Assembly: GCF_020748465.1 (NCBI RefSeq)
Contig: NZ_JAHZMP010000001.1
Location: 186,001 to 250,000, forward strand
Direction of reading: 5' to 3'
Origin: Terrisporobacter mayombei
GTDB lineage: Bacteria > Bacillota > Clostridia > Peptostreptococcales > Peptostreptococcaceae
Length of the DNA stretch: 64,000 nucleotides
Shown: in pieces, positions 26,194-35,806 of the stretch
Position numbering within the stretch: position 1 is the stretch's first letter
Layout: every line of letters starts with the position of its first letter
Notes under the pieces: model-generated
Seen by the model: only the letters and a program-made list of their open reading frames with translations
The model's database searches: none
Told to the model about the DNA's origin: nothing
Translations under genes and position numbers: made by a program

Positions 26194-27003
26194 TTATCTA
26201 GATACTTCTCCTGTAGACTTGTCTACATACCACCATCCATAAGTCTCTCTCATTCCATTGTCATCGTAGTTATCAGCAGTCATATGATATCTATTTCCTA
26301 TTACTTCATATACTTCAATTGTGTTTGGGGCATGACCAATTTCTTTTCTAAAATAATTTGCAAGTATTTTTTTTGCCTTATCTTCAGAAATTCCAGCACT
26401 ATTTAAACTTTTTTCTTTCTTTTTAACTACCTCTTGTATTCTCTTCTCTTCTTCTTTAACCATTTTTGCTATGGCATCTTCACAATCTTCTTTTATATTT
26501 GTTAAAGTTTCTTTTTGTGAATCATAAGACTTATTGTCTTTTATAAGTTCTAAAGCTTTATCAATATCTTTTATTGCTTTTGAGTAATTTTTATTAGAAA
26601 AATAATCTTGAGATGATTTCGTTAATTTATCAATTTTCTCATTTAATTCCTTGTCTTTTTTAACTTGCTCTTTTAAAGTTTTAGCTTCTTGAATTAAAAT
26701 ATCAGATCCATTTTCATAATTTATAACTTCATCTAAAAGTTCTAATGATTGATCAAATTCACGTTCTTCAAGAGATTTTAAAGCTTTAACATATTTCTCA
26801 CTTTGATTGTATAAATCAGTTGCCACCTTGTCATCTTTTTTTTCTTCCAATGCCTTTTCAAACTCGGTTATGGCATCTTCATATTTTTTGTTTTTCAAAG
26901 CCTCGTTACCCAACTCTATGGCTTCATTGTAAGCTGCATCACTTTTACACCCCACTAGTAAAAACATACTTAATATGCATACTGATATTAATTTCTTTTT
27001 CAT
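26194..27003 (-). CDS. TPR-repeat lipoprotein
   Basis: A 269-residue exported protein with lipobox LLVGC. Residues about 25-190 are helical repeats of tetratricopeptide type (AIELGNEALKNKKYEDAITE, SQDYFSNKNYSKAIKDIDKA), followed by a charged coiled coil (KMVKEEEKRIQEVVKKKEKS) and a 70-residue C-terminal domain rich in Tyr/Trp. It is probably a scaffold at the outer face of the membrane. RBS GAGGGATACAAA precedes the ATG. Confidence 0.8.
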   Translation of the reverse strand: MKKKLISVCILSMFLLVGCKSDAAYNEAIELGNEALKNKKYEDAITEFEKALEEKKDDKVATDLYNQSEKYVKALKSLEEREFDQSLELLDEVINYENGSDILIQEAKTLKEQVKKDKELNEKIDKLTKSSQDYFSNKNYSKAIKDIDKALELIKDNKSYDSQKETLTNIKEDCEDAIAKMVKEEEKRIQEVVKKKEKSLNSAGISEDKAKKILANYFRKEIGHAPNTIEVYEVIGNRYHMTADNYDDNGMRETYGWWYVDKSTGEVSR

Positions 27004-27117
27004 TTTGTATCCCTCACTTTGTATCTATATTTTGACATTGTAATTATATCAAAATATAGATTATTTTTCCATAAAGGTTTATAACTAATTGTTTTTTTAA
27101 TTTTTTAATATACATTT

Positions 27118-27834
27118 CTATTTTATAATACTTTTTATTTGATTTTTAAGCTTTGGATTAAGATTTTCCTTTGAATAGACCTTTTTCCATTCTTCATTTA
27201 AGGATTTCTTCTGATCATTTGAAAAACTTTCGGAATGATCCGGATTAAGAATGTCAACCATTTCATAACTCTCAAAGTCAATATATTTACATAATTCATC
27301 TATGTGTTGAATTAAAAACCTCATATTATCATATGATACAAAGCTTCCACTTCGTCCATGTTTTGAAAGGTAACTACTTATTTGATAGTCTTCATTTGTT
27401 GCTTTAAAATATGCACCTGAAGCATCCATTGTTTCATTACTATCATTTACATATCTAACAAGCTGAATTTCTCTTATTAATTTATCTTTTTCTGTTAAAT
27501 CTTTATATCTGAGGTTTATGTGTCCAACTAGTCCAAAATCCCAATCAGGATCTAAAATATAATGTTTACGCTCTTTAATTGTATCGTCATCAATATCCAA
27601 TTCTTTAAGTTTTTCTAAATTTTTATCAATTTCATTATCTCTAATTTCTGTTAATTCTTTAATACTCAAATCCTCTAAATTTTTAGGTGATTTTTTTTCT
27701 GACTTTTTTTCATTAGATACCTCAGGGCTTTTAGTTATTTTTTCATTATCATTTTTATTTGCAAATACAAATACAATTGTTGATATACCTAAAGTAGCTA
27801 AAATCAAAATTAAACCTATTTTTTTCTTAAACAT
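27118..27834 (-). CDS. Membrane-anchored protein of unknown function
   Basis: About 238 residues with a single N-terminal membrane segment (IGLILILATLGISTIVFVFA), a lysine-rich linker and a helical extracytoplasmic domain. I recognise no family. The ATG at 27846 abuts AAGGG with no spacing, so I favour the ATG at 27834, twelve bases downstream of that site. A 36-codon ORF for a secreted-peptide-like product starts about 155 bp upstream. Confidence 0.6.
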   Translation of the reverse strand: MFKKKIGLILILATLGISTIVFVFANKNDNEKITKSPEVSNEKKSEKKSPKNLEDLSIKELTEIRDNEIDKNLEKLKELDIDDDTIKERKHYILDPDWDFGLVGHINLRYKDLTEKDKLIREIQLVRYVNDSNETMDASGAYFKATNEDYQISSYLSKHGRSGSFVSYDNMRFLIQHIDELCKYIDFESYEMVDILNPDHSESFSNDQKKSLNEEWKKVYSKENLNPKLKNQIKSIIK

Positions 27835-27890
27835 TTCTATTTTCATCCCTTCAATAAATTCATTCTATAAAACTTATCATTACTGTCATT

Positions 27891-28001
27891 TTATGTTTTC
27901 CCTGATTCTATTGAATTAGCTGTTTCACTAAATGATGATGTTATTATTGTTAATGAAAGAACTAATGCAAAAACTTTAGTTATTCTTTCATTTAATTGCA
28001 T
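27891..28001 (-). CDS. Small ORF, 36 aa, secreted-peptide-like
   Basis: ATG at 28001 follows a strong GGGGGG site (eight bases), and the frame ends in TAA at 27893-27891. The product begins MQLNERITKVFALVLSLTII and ends SETANSIESGKT. That is a positively charged N-terminus, a hydrophobic core and a polar tail, like an exported propeptide such as the Phr peptides of bacilli. It is monocistronic or leads into the 27118-27834 gene. Nothing else is visible in this 340-bp gap except the terminator at 28110-28152. Confidence 0.55.
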   Translation of the reverse strand: MQLNERITKVFALVLSLTIITSSFSETANSIESGKT

Positions 28002-28109
28002 GTTAGTCCCCCCTCTTCCAAAACCAATTATATCAAACTAATAATCAATGTAAATAAATGGTAAACAATTATATTCTTTCAATATCTTAAGCTTAATTTA
28101 TTTTCAAAT

Positions 28110-28152
28110 AAAAAAAGTAGTTACTAACAAATATTTTTTAGTAACTACTTTG
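28110..28152 (-). terminator. Intrinsic terminator of the enoate reductase gene
   Basis: AAAGTAGTTACTAA and TTAGTAACTACTTT pair over 14 bp, followed on the minus strand by TTTTTATT. Confidence 0.88.
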
Positions 28153-28175
28153 ATCTTTAATTATTTCTAATATTA

Positions 28176-30176
28176 TTAAATATTTCTTGCTACTTCATAT
28201 GCATCCCAGATAGCGTACATAATATTTTGTACTTTATTAGCATCGCCAATCATTCTTACTCTTGGGTGTAAGAACTTGATTTCATCATATAATGATTTTT
28301 CTGAATTATATCCTATAGCAAGTATTGCTGAATCTGATTTTATTACTTCTTCTTTTCCATGGACTTCAATTACAAAACCTTCTTCTACTGATTTTATAAT
28401 TTTAGCGCCACATTTTACATTAATTTTCTTAAACTCAACTAAGTCTTTCAACATATCATGATTTGCATGACATAAAGGACCTCCAACTTTCAAGATATCA
28501 TCCATCATTTCAACAATAGTTACATCTTTTCCTTGATCCTTTAACCATAGGGCAGTTTCACATCCTACTAAACCACCACCTATAACTATAGTAGACTGTC
28601 CTACATCCTCCTTTTTAAGTAATACTTCCTCAGCTGTAAATACCTTTTTAGGTCCTTCTATAGATAATTTTCTTGGTCTAGATCCTGTTGCAATAATTAC
28701 TGTATCAGCTTCGTATTTTTTAACAGTTTCTGCTGTAGCACAGGTTTTAAAATCTATTTTTACTCCAAGTTTTTCAAGTTCTAATTCATACCACTTCACA
28801 AGAGCAAGATCGTCTTCTTTGAAATCTGGTGCTCCTGCTGGAATTAAATTTCCGCCTAATCTTTCAGATTTTTCTATAAGTACCACATTATGACCTCTTA
28901 GTGCTAATACCCTTGCAGCTTCACATCCTGCAACTCCACCACCTATAATAAGTACTTTTTTCTTTTCATCTGCCTTTTTAATTTCTAGCTCTTTTTCTCT
29001 TCCACAAGCTGGGTTAACTGCACATGATATATTTGCATAAGTCTGTAATCTTCCCATACAGCCTTCTTGGCAAGAAAGACAAGGACGAACACTTTTGTAA
29101 TCATCTACTAATATTTTATTTGGTATTTCTGCATCTGCAAGTAATGGTCTAGCAAGACCTATCATATCAGTTTTTCCTGCTACTATAGCTTCACTAGCTA
29201 AATCTGGATCTTCCATTCTTCCTGCACTAATTATAGGGACATTTACATTGTTTTTAAGTATTTCATTGTAAGGTAAATATAATCCCTTTTCTTGATACAT
29301 AGGTGGATGACTCCAGTACCATGAGTCATATGATCCTACATCTGCATTTAGTGCATCGTAACCTGCATCAACTAATATTTTAGCTGCTTCAATTCCTTCT
29401 GGAATATCACGTCCCATCTCTTGGAACTCTTCATTTGGTAGTCCGCCCTTACACCAATCTTTTATAAAACTTTTAATACTATATCTTAAAGATACTGGGA
29501 AATCTTCTCCACATCTCTTTTTAATCTCTTGTACAATTTCACATGCAAAGCGTAAACGATTTTCTAAGCTTCCACCATATTCATCAGTTCTATTATTAAA
29601 TAATGCAATTGCAAATTGATCAATTAGATATCCTTCATGAACAGCATGAATTTCTACACCGTCAAATCCTGCTTTTTTTGCAATTTCTGCTGATTCCCCA
29701 AACTTTCTTACATATTCTTTTACTTCAGCATTTGTTAACTCACGACATGTTACACCTTTTAAAAATCTATGAGGTATTGGTGAAGGTGCTACTGCTACAT
29801 CTCCTACTATAGATGGAATACTAACACGTCCAAAACCTCCAGATAGTTGTAAAAATATTTTAGAACCATAAGCATGAACACGTTCTGTCATAGCCTTTCC
29901 TCTAGTAATAAAACTAAGTGGATTAATAGTAGGACAAGGCATAGATGGTAGTGCACATTTTTCAATATCATTCTCAACCATAGTTACCCCAGTCATGATT
30001 AAGCCAGTTCCACCTTTTGCACGTTCTACATAGAACTCTTCTCCTCTTTCATTGAAACTCCCGTCAGGATTACACAATCCCCCTGGCCCCATTGGAGCTA
30101 GTACAAATCTATTTTTTATCTCCAACTTACCGATTTTAATTGGCTCAAATAAAACTTTATACTTTTCTTGCATCAT
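28176..30176 (-). CDS. Enoate reductase-type FMN/Fe-S/FAD oxidoreductase (old yellow enzyme family)
   Basis: A 666-residue protein of the 2-enoate reductase/2,4-dienoyl-CoA reductase group. Residues 1-370 form the FMN TIM barrel (KNRFVLAPMGP, GFDGVEIHAVHEGYL with the catalytic region, GLARPLL). CLSCQEGCMGR and CAVNPACGRE supply a 4Fe-4S cluster. Residues about 395-666 carry GGGVAGCEAAR for FAD and GGGLVGCETAL for NAD(P). Relatives reduce unsaturated carboxylates such as cinnamate in Stickland metabolism or act in bile acid conversion. A broken MerR gene lies directly upstream. RBS GGGGAGG precedes two tandem ATGs. Confidence 0.92.
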   Translation of the reverse strand: MMQEKYKVLFEPIKIGKLEIKNRFVLAPMGPGGLCNPDGSFNERGEEFYVERAKGGTGLIMTGVTMVENDIEKCALPSMPCPTINPLSFITRGKAMTERVHAYGSKIFLQLSGGFGRVSIPSIVGDVAVAPSPIPHRFLKGVTCRELTNAEVKEYVRKFGESAEIAKKAGFDGVEIHAVHEGYLIDQFAIALFNNRTDEYGGSLENRLRFACEIVQEIKKRCGEDFPVSLRYSIKSFIKDWCKGGLPNEEFQEMGRDIPEGIEAAKILVDAGYDALNADVGSYDSWYWSHPPMYQEKGLYLPYNEILKNNVNVPIISAGRMEDPDLASEAIVAGKTDMIGLARPLLADAEIPNKILVDDYKSVRPCLSCQEGCMGRLQTYANISCAVNPACGREKELEIKKADEKKKVLIIGGGVAGCEAARVLALRGHNVVLIEKSERLGGNLIPAGAPDFKEDDLALVKWYELELEKLGVKIDFKTCATAETVKKYEADTVIIATGSRPRKLSIEGPKKVFTAEEVLLKKEDVGQSTIVIGGGLVGCETALWLKDQGKDVTIVEMMDDILKVGGPLCHANHDMLKDLVEFKKINVKCGAKIIKSVEEGFVIEVHGKEEVIKSDSAILAIGYNSEKSLYDEIKFLHPRVRMIGDANKVQNIMYAIWDAYEVARNI

Positions 30177-30292
30177 ATTATCCTCCCCTAATACTAAATT
30201 TATTTTTGTAGTGAATCACTATCTAACATTCAGTATAGAATATGAAGTAACTTTATCTGCAAGGGTTTTTGTTAATTTTTTATTAAAGTATA

Positions 30293-31090
30293 TTATTCTA
30301 TAGGTATCCATAGCTCAATGTACGTATGTAATTTAGCAGGTTTCTCCACCTCTACAATTAAAATTTTTCCTATAATATCTCCTGCTATTTCCAATCCTCT
30401 AGACTTTGCATAGTTCAGTCCTTTCACAAAAACCACATCTGGATTTAAGGTTAACTCGTCATCTACCTTTTGTATTGTATGTAAACAAGAAGTACTTTCT
30501 AGTATTTTAACATTTAGATTCATTGGCAAATTTAGCTCATTTACTTTGTCCTCTAAAACAATATATCCAAAGTTGCTACAGTTGTTTTTCATATGTTTTA
30601 TAACTGCTAATTGTACTGTTGGCATTGCTTTTACCCATTGATGGACTACTTTCTGTGATTCTCTATTTTTTGAGATTCAACCACATTCCTCATCATAAAA
30701 AAGTAATATTTGTGGTGACTTAGCAAATTCATATTTATCTAATAATTCATCAATAAGATAAATACTATTCATATTTTCTTCCATTGCTTCTGCCAACCCT
30801 TGATAATACCTAGCTTTTTCATATGCTTGATTTTTGAATTCTTCCATCCTCTCCTTAATAATCAGACGATTGTTTTCCTCTCCACTGAACTGTTTAACAA
30901 TCATCTTCATAGGAATTTCCATGTTCTTATATTTGGTATAAGATAAAAGACGAAATACATCAACCACATTATAATAACGATTACCGTTTATTTCTTTATT
31001 AACTTTAATCAAACTTTCTTTTTCAAAATATCTAATAGCACTTGTTGTAACTCCTAATAACTCAGCTAAATCGGTTATACTATACTTCAT
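30293..31090 (-). pseudogene. MerR family regulator split by an in-frame UGA
   Basis: Residues 1-137 form a MerR winged helix (KYSITDLAELLGVTTSAIRYFE) plus a coiled coil, ending ...YDEECG and a TGA at 30679-30677. The same frame continues ISKNRESQKVVHQWVKAM into an effector-binding domain (TVQLAVIKHMKNNC...ELWIPIE) ending at 30293. No frameshift is involved, so a single nonsense change, probably TGG to TGA, has cut a 265-codon gene. The truncated HTH part could still bind DNA without its sensor. It lies upstream of the enoate reductase gene, its likely target. Selenocysteine at the TGA is possible but less likely. Confidence 0.8.
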
Positions 31091-31213
31091 TTTAAAAATT
31101 TCCTTTCTACCTAAAGTTACTTTATGTATTTTTATCCATTAGACTATTAATCAAGTCACATACTTATTTTATCACATCTAATATATGGTATAAAAAGGAA
31201 TTTTAATCTATTT

Positions 31214-31849
31214 TTAGTCATTTTTCATCTGGTTCATTAACTCAAAGAAATATATTGATTCATGAGTCTTATAAAGATTTAACCATAAATTTAATACTTC
31301 TGGTTTAAAAACATCTAGTAATCTTAATACCTCAACTGTAAATTCTAAGGGAGCTATACCTGAGGCTGTAACTAAATTTTTATCATTTACTGCAACTTCC
31401 CTCTTATAATATTTTTCGCCAGGATAATTAGGTACTATCATTTTAAGATATTCCAAGTCATTACTTGTATGATATGATGAGTCTAATAATCCCTTCTTTG
31501 CAAGTCCTATGGTTGCACCACAAATTGCCGCAACTACAGTTCCTTTTTCCAAAGCTTCTTTTGCCTTTTCTAGTACGGGTTCATGAATTACTGATGTCCA
31601 AGTTTCTCCTCCTGGTAAAATTAAAACATCTTCACTATGAAAATTGCATTCATCTATATAAATTTCTGGTATGATTTGCAATCCACCCATTGTTGTTATA
31701 GGATTTTTATCAATTCCCACTGTAATTACCTTCAATGGATCTACTCCTTTTTTAAAATACCTTCCCGTATTTAGTTCTGCAGTCAAATATCCCACTTCCC
31801 AATCTGACATAGTGTCAAATACGTAAAGATACGCTTTTTTAGTTTTCAT
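31214..31849 (-). CDS. DJ-1/PfpI family protein
   Basis: A 211-residue class I glutamine-amidotransferase-like protein starting at the ATG at 31849, eight bases after AGGAG. AAICGATIGL near residue 110 holds the nucleophile cysteine at the strand-helix elbow, and EDVLILPGGETW near residue 72 carries the conserved glycine-rich turn. Family members are deglycases, chaperones or transcription-linked hydrolases. The WYL regulator gene lies 77 bp upstream in the same direction and probably controls it. Confidence 0.88.
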   Translation of the reverse strand: MKTKKAYLYVFDTMSDWEVGYLTAELNTGRYFKKGVDPLKVITVGIDKNPITTMGGLQIIPEIYIDECNFHSEDVLILPGGETWTSVIHEPVLEKAKEALEKGTVVAAICGATIGLAKKGLLDSSYHTSNDLEYLKMIVPNYPGEKYYKREVAVNDKNLVTASGIAPLEFTVEVLRLLDVFKPEVLNLWLNLYKTHESIYFFELMNQMKND

Positions 31850-31926
31850 AATCTCCACTCCTTTTAAGTTAATTGTTTTGACTCATTATAAAATATCTTC
31901 ACTGACATATTGTGTCAGTAAAGTTA

Positions 31927-32889
31927 TTAAACTTGATAATATTCTATTAACTCCTCTAGAGCTTCAATCATTTTTTCCTTTAAATTTAGGGGTTCAATTA
32001 TCTGAATAGACTTTCCATAAGGTATAATTAAATTAGGTACATATTTATAAATCACTTCTTCTTGAAGTAAAAAAATTACTTGATTTGAATTTCTTTCTTT
32101 AATATGATGTGCTAAAAACCAGTTCTGACATAAGTTATCCAAAGCATTTGCTCTTCCTCCTATAATTAAAGGCATAAGGCCTTGCTTATCTTCTTTATAC
32201 TCCAGTAATGTTTTCATAAAAAATTTACTAGGAGAAAATGATTCTGGAGGATTAAAAGTATTTTCTGTATTTATAGTACTAATAATTCTATCCACTCTAA
32301 AATTACGAATTTCATTCCTCAAATGACAAAACCCTATTAAATACCAATTGTTATTCCAGTAAACAATCCCATAAGGATCAATAAGTCTTTCTTTTGATTT
32401 TTCTTCATTCCCTGTGCGATACTTAATCTCTACTGATAATTTATTTACTATGTTATGCTCAAGTCTTTTTAGCAATGACTCCACAGATAATTTTCCAATT
32501 GGTTTTATTACTTCAAATCCTGCTAAATGTTGCTTTATAACTTTTTCTTGTTCTTGATTTGAATACATTTTTATCTTTGACATTGCCTTATCTAATTCCC
32601 CATTAAAAAAATACCCAGCTTCTTTTGCAAGCATAGCTGCATGAAGTAATGCCGTTTGCTCCTCAGTATGAAAAAAGAGAGGTGCTTCAACAAAATTATT
32701 CAATAATGAATACCCACCATTATGACCTGCATCAGAAATAATAGGCACACCACTGGCACAAAGTGTATCCATATAACGATAAACGGTCCTTATATTAATT
32801 TCTAGTTTTTCAGATATTTCTTTTGCAGTCACCTTTTTATCTGAACTTAACATCCACAAAATTGACATCATATTATCAATTTTAGCCAT
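31927..32889 (-). CDS. YafY-type regulator (HTH_11 plus WYL domain)
   Basis: A 320-residue protein with an N-terminal HTH (KVTAKEISEKLEINIRTVYRYMDTL) and a WYL domain (GIVYWNNNWYLIGFCHLRNEIRNFRVDRI) that in relatives senses ligands or nucleic acid. The C-terminal extension is of the WCX kind. It precedes the DJ-1 gene in the same direction and probably autoregulates the pair. Confidence 0.9.
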   Translation of the reverse strand: MAKIDNMMSILWMLSSDKKVTAKEISEKLEINIRTVYRYMDTLCASGVPIISDAGHNGGYSLLNNFVEAPLFFHTEEQTALLHAAMLAKEAGYFFNGELDKAMSKIKMYSNQEQEKVIKQHLAGFEVIKPIGKLSVESLLKRLEHNIVNKLSVEIKYRTGNEEKSKERLIDPYGIVYWNNNWYLIGFCHLRNEIRNFRVDRIISTINTENTFNPPESFSPSKFFMKTLLEYKEDKQGLMPLIIGGRANALDNLCQNWFLAHHIKERNSNQVIFLLQEEVIYKYVPNLIIPYGKSIQIIEPLNLKEKMIEALEELIEYYQV

Positions 32890-32965
32890 AGCATTTCACC
32901 TCTTTTACACTATACAAAATTATTATAGAATTTATAAATTTATTTTCTCCTTTCTACTTACATAA

Positions 32966-32999
32966 AAAAATACATTGATAAATTTATCAATGTATTTTC
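32966..32999 (-). terminator. Terminator hairpin of the polyferredoxin gene
   Basis: AAAATACATTGATA and TATCAATGTATTTT form a near-perfect palindrome with a T run on the minus strand. The plus-strand side continues TTTTCATGGTAAAGAT, which resembles the dispersed repeat described at 36075, 39109 and 40752. Confidence 0.8.
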
Positions 33000-33115
33000 A
33001 TGGTAAAGATATATACTACCGTAACCCTCTACCATTTTGATAATATCAACTATATTCCATAAATTCCATATTGTCAATAAACTGAATTTCATATTTAAAT
33101 ATAACAAGTAATCTA

Positions 33116-34375
33116 CTACTTAATATTTAATAATCGTTCTAAGTATATTGATTTAACTTGTTCATTTGCCAAAGCTCTCTTGGCTGGAGGTAATTTTAGT
33201 ATTGCAGATAGTATGGCTGCCATTGCCCTATGGCTACTTAATGCTTTATTGTCAAATATAAGTTCTTGTAATTGTCCTTTTTCTATGGCCATTATAACGA
33301 CTCTATGTACTGAATTTGCAGGAGTTATTATTTTTTCTTTTCTTTTCAAAAGTATAATGCTATTTTTAGGGCAATTTCTAGCACAAACTCCGCATCCTAA
33401 ACAAACTTCCTCATTAATCTTAATTGTATTTTTATTATTTTCTTTTGTCTTACTTATTGCTCCTATAGGACATGCTTTTACACATTTTCCACAGCCTACA
33501 CAAGAATCATAATTAATATTTGGTATGAAGCTAGTTGTTGCTACTGGATGCATATTACCAAATTTTCTAGCTGCTAATAATGCTTCACAACAACATCCAC
33601 AGCAGTTACATATAAAGCTTACTCCCTGTCTTACATTTTCACCACATTGGACTAAATTGTGTTCATATGCTTCATGTAATAATTCTTTACACTCAGAAGC
33701 ATCTATTCGTCTTGCATAATTGTATTTTATTAAAGAATTTGCCGTTCCATTAAAAGTCATACATATATCCATGGGAGCATCACATCCTTTGCCCACATGT
33801 TTCATTTTATGCCTGCAATAACACATTCCTACTCCTATATGTTCTGCTTCTTCTATTATGTGAGTAGCTCTTTCATAATCTAATATAGTTACTTCATTAT
33901 CATTACTTAATACTTCTTCTTGAACAAAAACTCTCCCCAATTTTGTTTCTGCTGAATAAAATAAGTCCTTTATAAAATCCTCTTCAACATTTAGATATTG
34001 ATAATAAAGTTCTGCTAAAAGCTTTTGATCAATATCATTACTAGTTCTCATCAAAGCGAACTCTATAAATCCAGCCATTGGAGGAGGAAGTATATATTGT
34101 TTTCCCTTATCATCTTCTAGATCTAATAAAATTGCTCTGCTAGCAAGTGTATCAAGGACTTTTAATGCTTCACTTTCACTTACGCTCCATATATTAGCGG
34201 CCGTTTTTACCCTAAAAGCTTTAATTGGTAATTGAGCGACTAATTCCGCTTCTTTTTCTGTAAACAACATAGCTAGTATTTTGTACAAAGTTTTTGAAGG
34301 AGGAGCCCCTTGGGGAAATCTATTTAATCTCTCCTCTAAACTTTTATATCCATTCTTTGAACTTATATGCGACAC
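33116..34375 (-). CDS. Polyferredoxin-type Fe-S protein with N-terminal winged-helix-like region
   Basis: A 419-residue protein. Residues about 30-85 look like a winged helix (EAELVAQLPIKAFRVKTAAN...VLDTLASRAIL). A cysteine module follows: GMCYCRH (C185, C187), C198, C205, and NCCGCCC (256-263). Two ferredoxin motifs close the core: CVGCGKCVKACP and CLGCGVCARNCP. The same N-terminal region and cysteine module occur in the 894-residue oxidoreductase at 59340-62024, so the two are paralogous over about 280 residues. It probably accepts or stores electrons and may sense redox state. It is monocistronic. Confidence 0.85.
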   Translation of the reverse strand: MSHISSKNGYKSLEERLNRFPQGAPPSKTLYKILAMLFTEKEAELVAQLPIKAFRVKTAANIWSVSESEALKVLDTLASRAILLDLEDDKGKQYILPPPMAGFIEFALMRTSNDIDQKLLAELYYQYLNVEEDFIKDLFYSAETKLGRVFVQEEVLSNDNEVTILDYERATHIIEEAEHIGVGMCYCRHKMKHVGKGCDAPMDICMTFNGTANSLIKYNYARRIDASECKELLHEAYEHNLVQCGENVRQGVSFICNCCGCCCEALLAARKFGNMHPVATTSFIPNINYDSCVGCGKCVKACPIGAISKTKENNKNTIKINEEVCLGCGVCARNCPKNSIILLKRKEKIITPANSVHRVVIMAIEKGQLQELIFDNKALSSHRAMAAILSAILKLPPAKRALANEQVKSIYLERLLNIK

Positions 34376-34507
34376 CTATATCACCCTTTTATTTATTATC
34401 TAAATTATTGTATAAAACAAATAATCTCATTTTACATTATGTAACTATTACTGATTTTTTATAATAATATATGAGATTTATATATTAACAAATCACTTGT
34501 TTTAAAT

Positions 34508-34552
34508 AAAAAAATGGCTCGCCCACGATTTTAGTGGTAAAGCCATCTTGAT
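34508..34552 (-). terminator. Intrinsic terminator of the coat protein gene
   Basis: GATGGCT...ACCAC and GTGG...AGCCATTTTTTT form an imperfect stem with a strong T run on the minus strand. Confidence 0.78.
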
Positions 34553-34605
34553 TATATCTATTTTTCAATTGTAAATATTATATTTATTTTTATAACTACT
34601 TTTTA

Positions 34606-35154
34606 TTATTGTGTAACTTCATTATAAATATTTCCTATTTTAGCTATTTCTTCTTGAGGAGCTGAGCATAATGGATAATAACCTTTACTAACCATCCACT
34701 GCCAAACCTCATAAGAGTGATTACAGCACATTGTAAATGCATCTTTTAAAAATTCTCTTAAATCTGGATTGCTACATTCCATGGCATTCCATGCATATTC
34801 TCTTCCAGCTCTTTTTAATGTAAGAAGGTATCCTGTTGCTATCTCTCTATCATTTAATTGTTCTACATTTACTCTAGGTGTAACAGGAATAGTTTCAACA
34901 GGTGCTTTTGTAAAATCATTTAAAGTCCTTTTTAACATTGGAACATTAAGTTTTTCTGATGGAGCACTAGCTTCTTTTACAAATCTCACTTTTAAGTTAT
35001 AGTCTTGAACATGTGCTTGAAATTGACTTTCTATAATGTTTTTTAACTCTAAATCTGTAACTTGGTTTCTAAACATTGCCATATTAGTTATAGAGTTTAC
35101 ACAACTTAGAATTAATTCACTCAAGCTATGTAATTCTCCCGGTGCTAAGTTCAT
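34606..35154 (-). CDS. CotF-like spore coat protein
   Basis: A 182-residue helical protein. The C-terminal half fits the Coat F domain (DREIATGYLLTLKRAGREYAWNAMECSNPDLREFLKDAF) and ends with the typical HSYEVWQWMVSKGYYPL. Such proteins are ferritin-like bundles in the spore coat. Expression would be from a mother-cell sigma factor, though I cannot point to that promoter. It supports a spore-former. RBS AGGAGGTATAATT. Confidence 0.85.
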   Translation of the reverse strand: MNLAPGELHSLSELILSCVNSITNMAMFRNQVTDLELKNIIESQFQAHVQDYNLKVRFVKEASAPSEKLNVPMLKRTLNDFTKAPVETIPVTPRVNVEQLNDREIATGYLLTLKRAGREYAWNAMECSNPDLREFLKDAFTMCCNHSYEVWQWMVSKGYYPLCSAPQEEIAKIGNIYNEVTQ

Positions 35155-35362
35155 AATTATACCTCCTTAAATTTTAATTCAGTTTTATGATTTCCAATAC
35201 TATGTCCTAATATTCAAATTAAATTTTGATATAAGTTTATAAATCTTTTTAAACTTCCATCATCCATTTACAAAAATGATAATATTTGTTTTTTATGGCT
35301 ATCATAAGATTTTATAATGATGTATTTTTTACCAAAAAACAATAAATACAATTTGCTCCATA

Positions 35363-35385
35363 AAAAAAGACCTATAAATAGGCCA
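35363..35385 (-). terminator. Weak intrinsic terminator
   Basis: GGCCTA-TTTA-TAGGTC followed by TTTTTTT on the minus strand, after the GIY-YIG-like gene. The rest of 35155-35455 shows only AT-rich sequence. Confidence 0.65.
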
Positions 35386-35455
35386 CTTTAATTTACATTT
35401 AACAGTTACTAGTTTTTTTATTCAAATTTAACTCTACAATATCAAAATTCTATTT

Positions 35456-35806
35456 TTATATTTCCTCTACATTTTTTTCTGTAAATCTATCTTTACACAT
35501 TTCTCTTAGTATTTTTAATTCTTCACTATAATCTACTTTACTTTCGTCCTTGTCATATGGCAATATCTCTACTGTTTTTATCTCAAAATTCTCTTCTTTA
35601 TTTTCATTCCAGTCTTGTTGTAGTTTTTTACATTTATGACTATTAAGTTTTAATTTAAATTTATCACCATTTATTGTTGCATTTATGTTTTTATCACAAC
35701 CTAAATAAACAGTATCTGTTTTTATAGACTTAAACATATATACACCCATCTCTGGCTTCATTTCTTTATATTGTTGTAACAATTCTTTTCTCTTTAACTT
35801 ATCCAT
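35456..35806 (-). CDS. GIY-YIG nuclease-like small protein
   Basis: A 116-residue protein resembling the small GIY-YIG family: MGVYMFKS stands for the GIY strand, VYLGCDKN for YIG, then FKLKLNSHKCKKLQQDWNENKEENFEIKTVEIL, which is characteristic. Catalytic residues are partly changed (GVY, YLG, no clear arginine after YLG), so activity is uncertain. It is monocistronic with GAGGTGATTAATT before the ATG. Confidence 0.72.
   Translation of the reverse strand: MDKLKRKELLQQYKEMKPEMGVYMFKSIKTDTVYLGCDKNINATINGDKFKLKLNSHKCKKLQQDWNENKEENFEIKTVEILPYDKDESKVDYSEELKILREMCKDRFTEKNVEEI

Noticed and set aside
30677..30679. Selenocysteine at the in-frame UGA of the MerR gene
   Set aside because: Only a four-pair stem with an A-rich loop lies downstream, not a convincing SECIS, and no redox role is expected at this linker. 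Kept only as an alternative.
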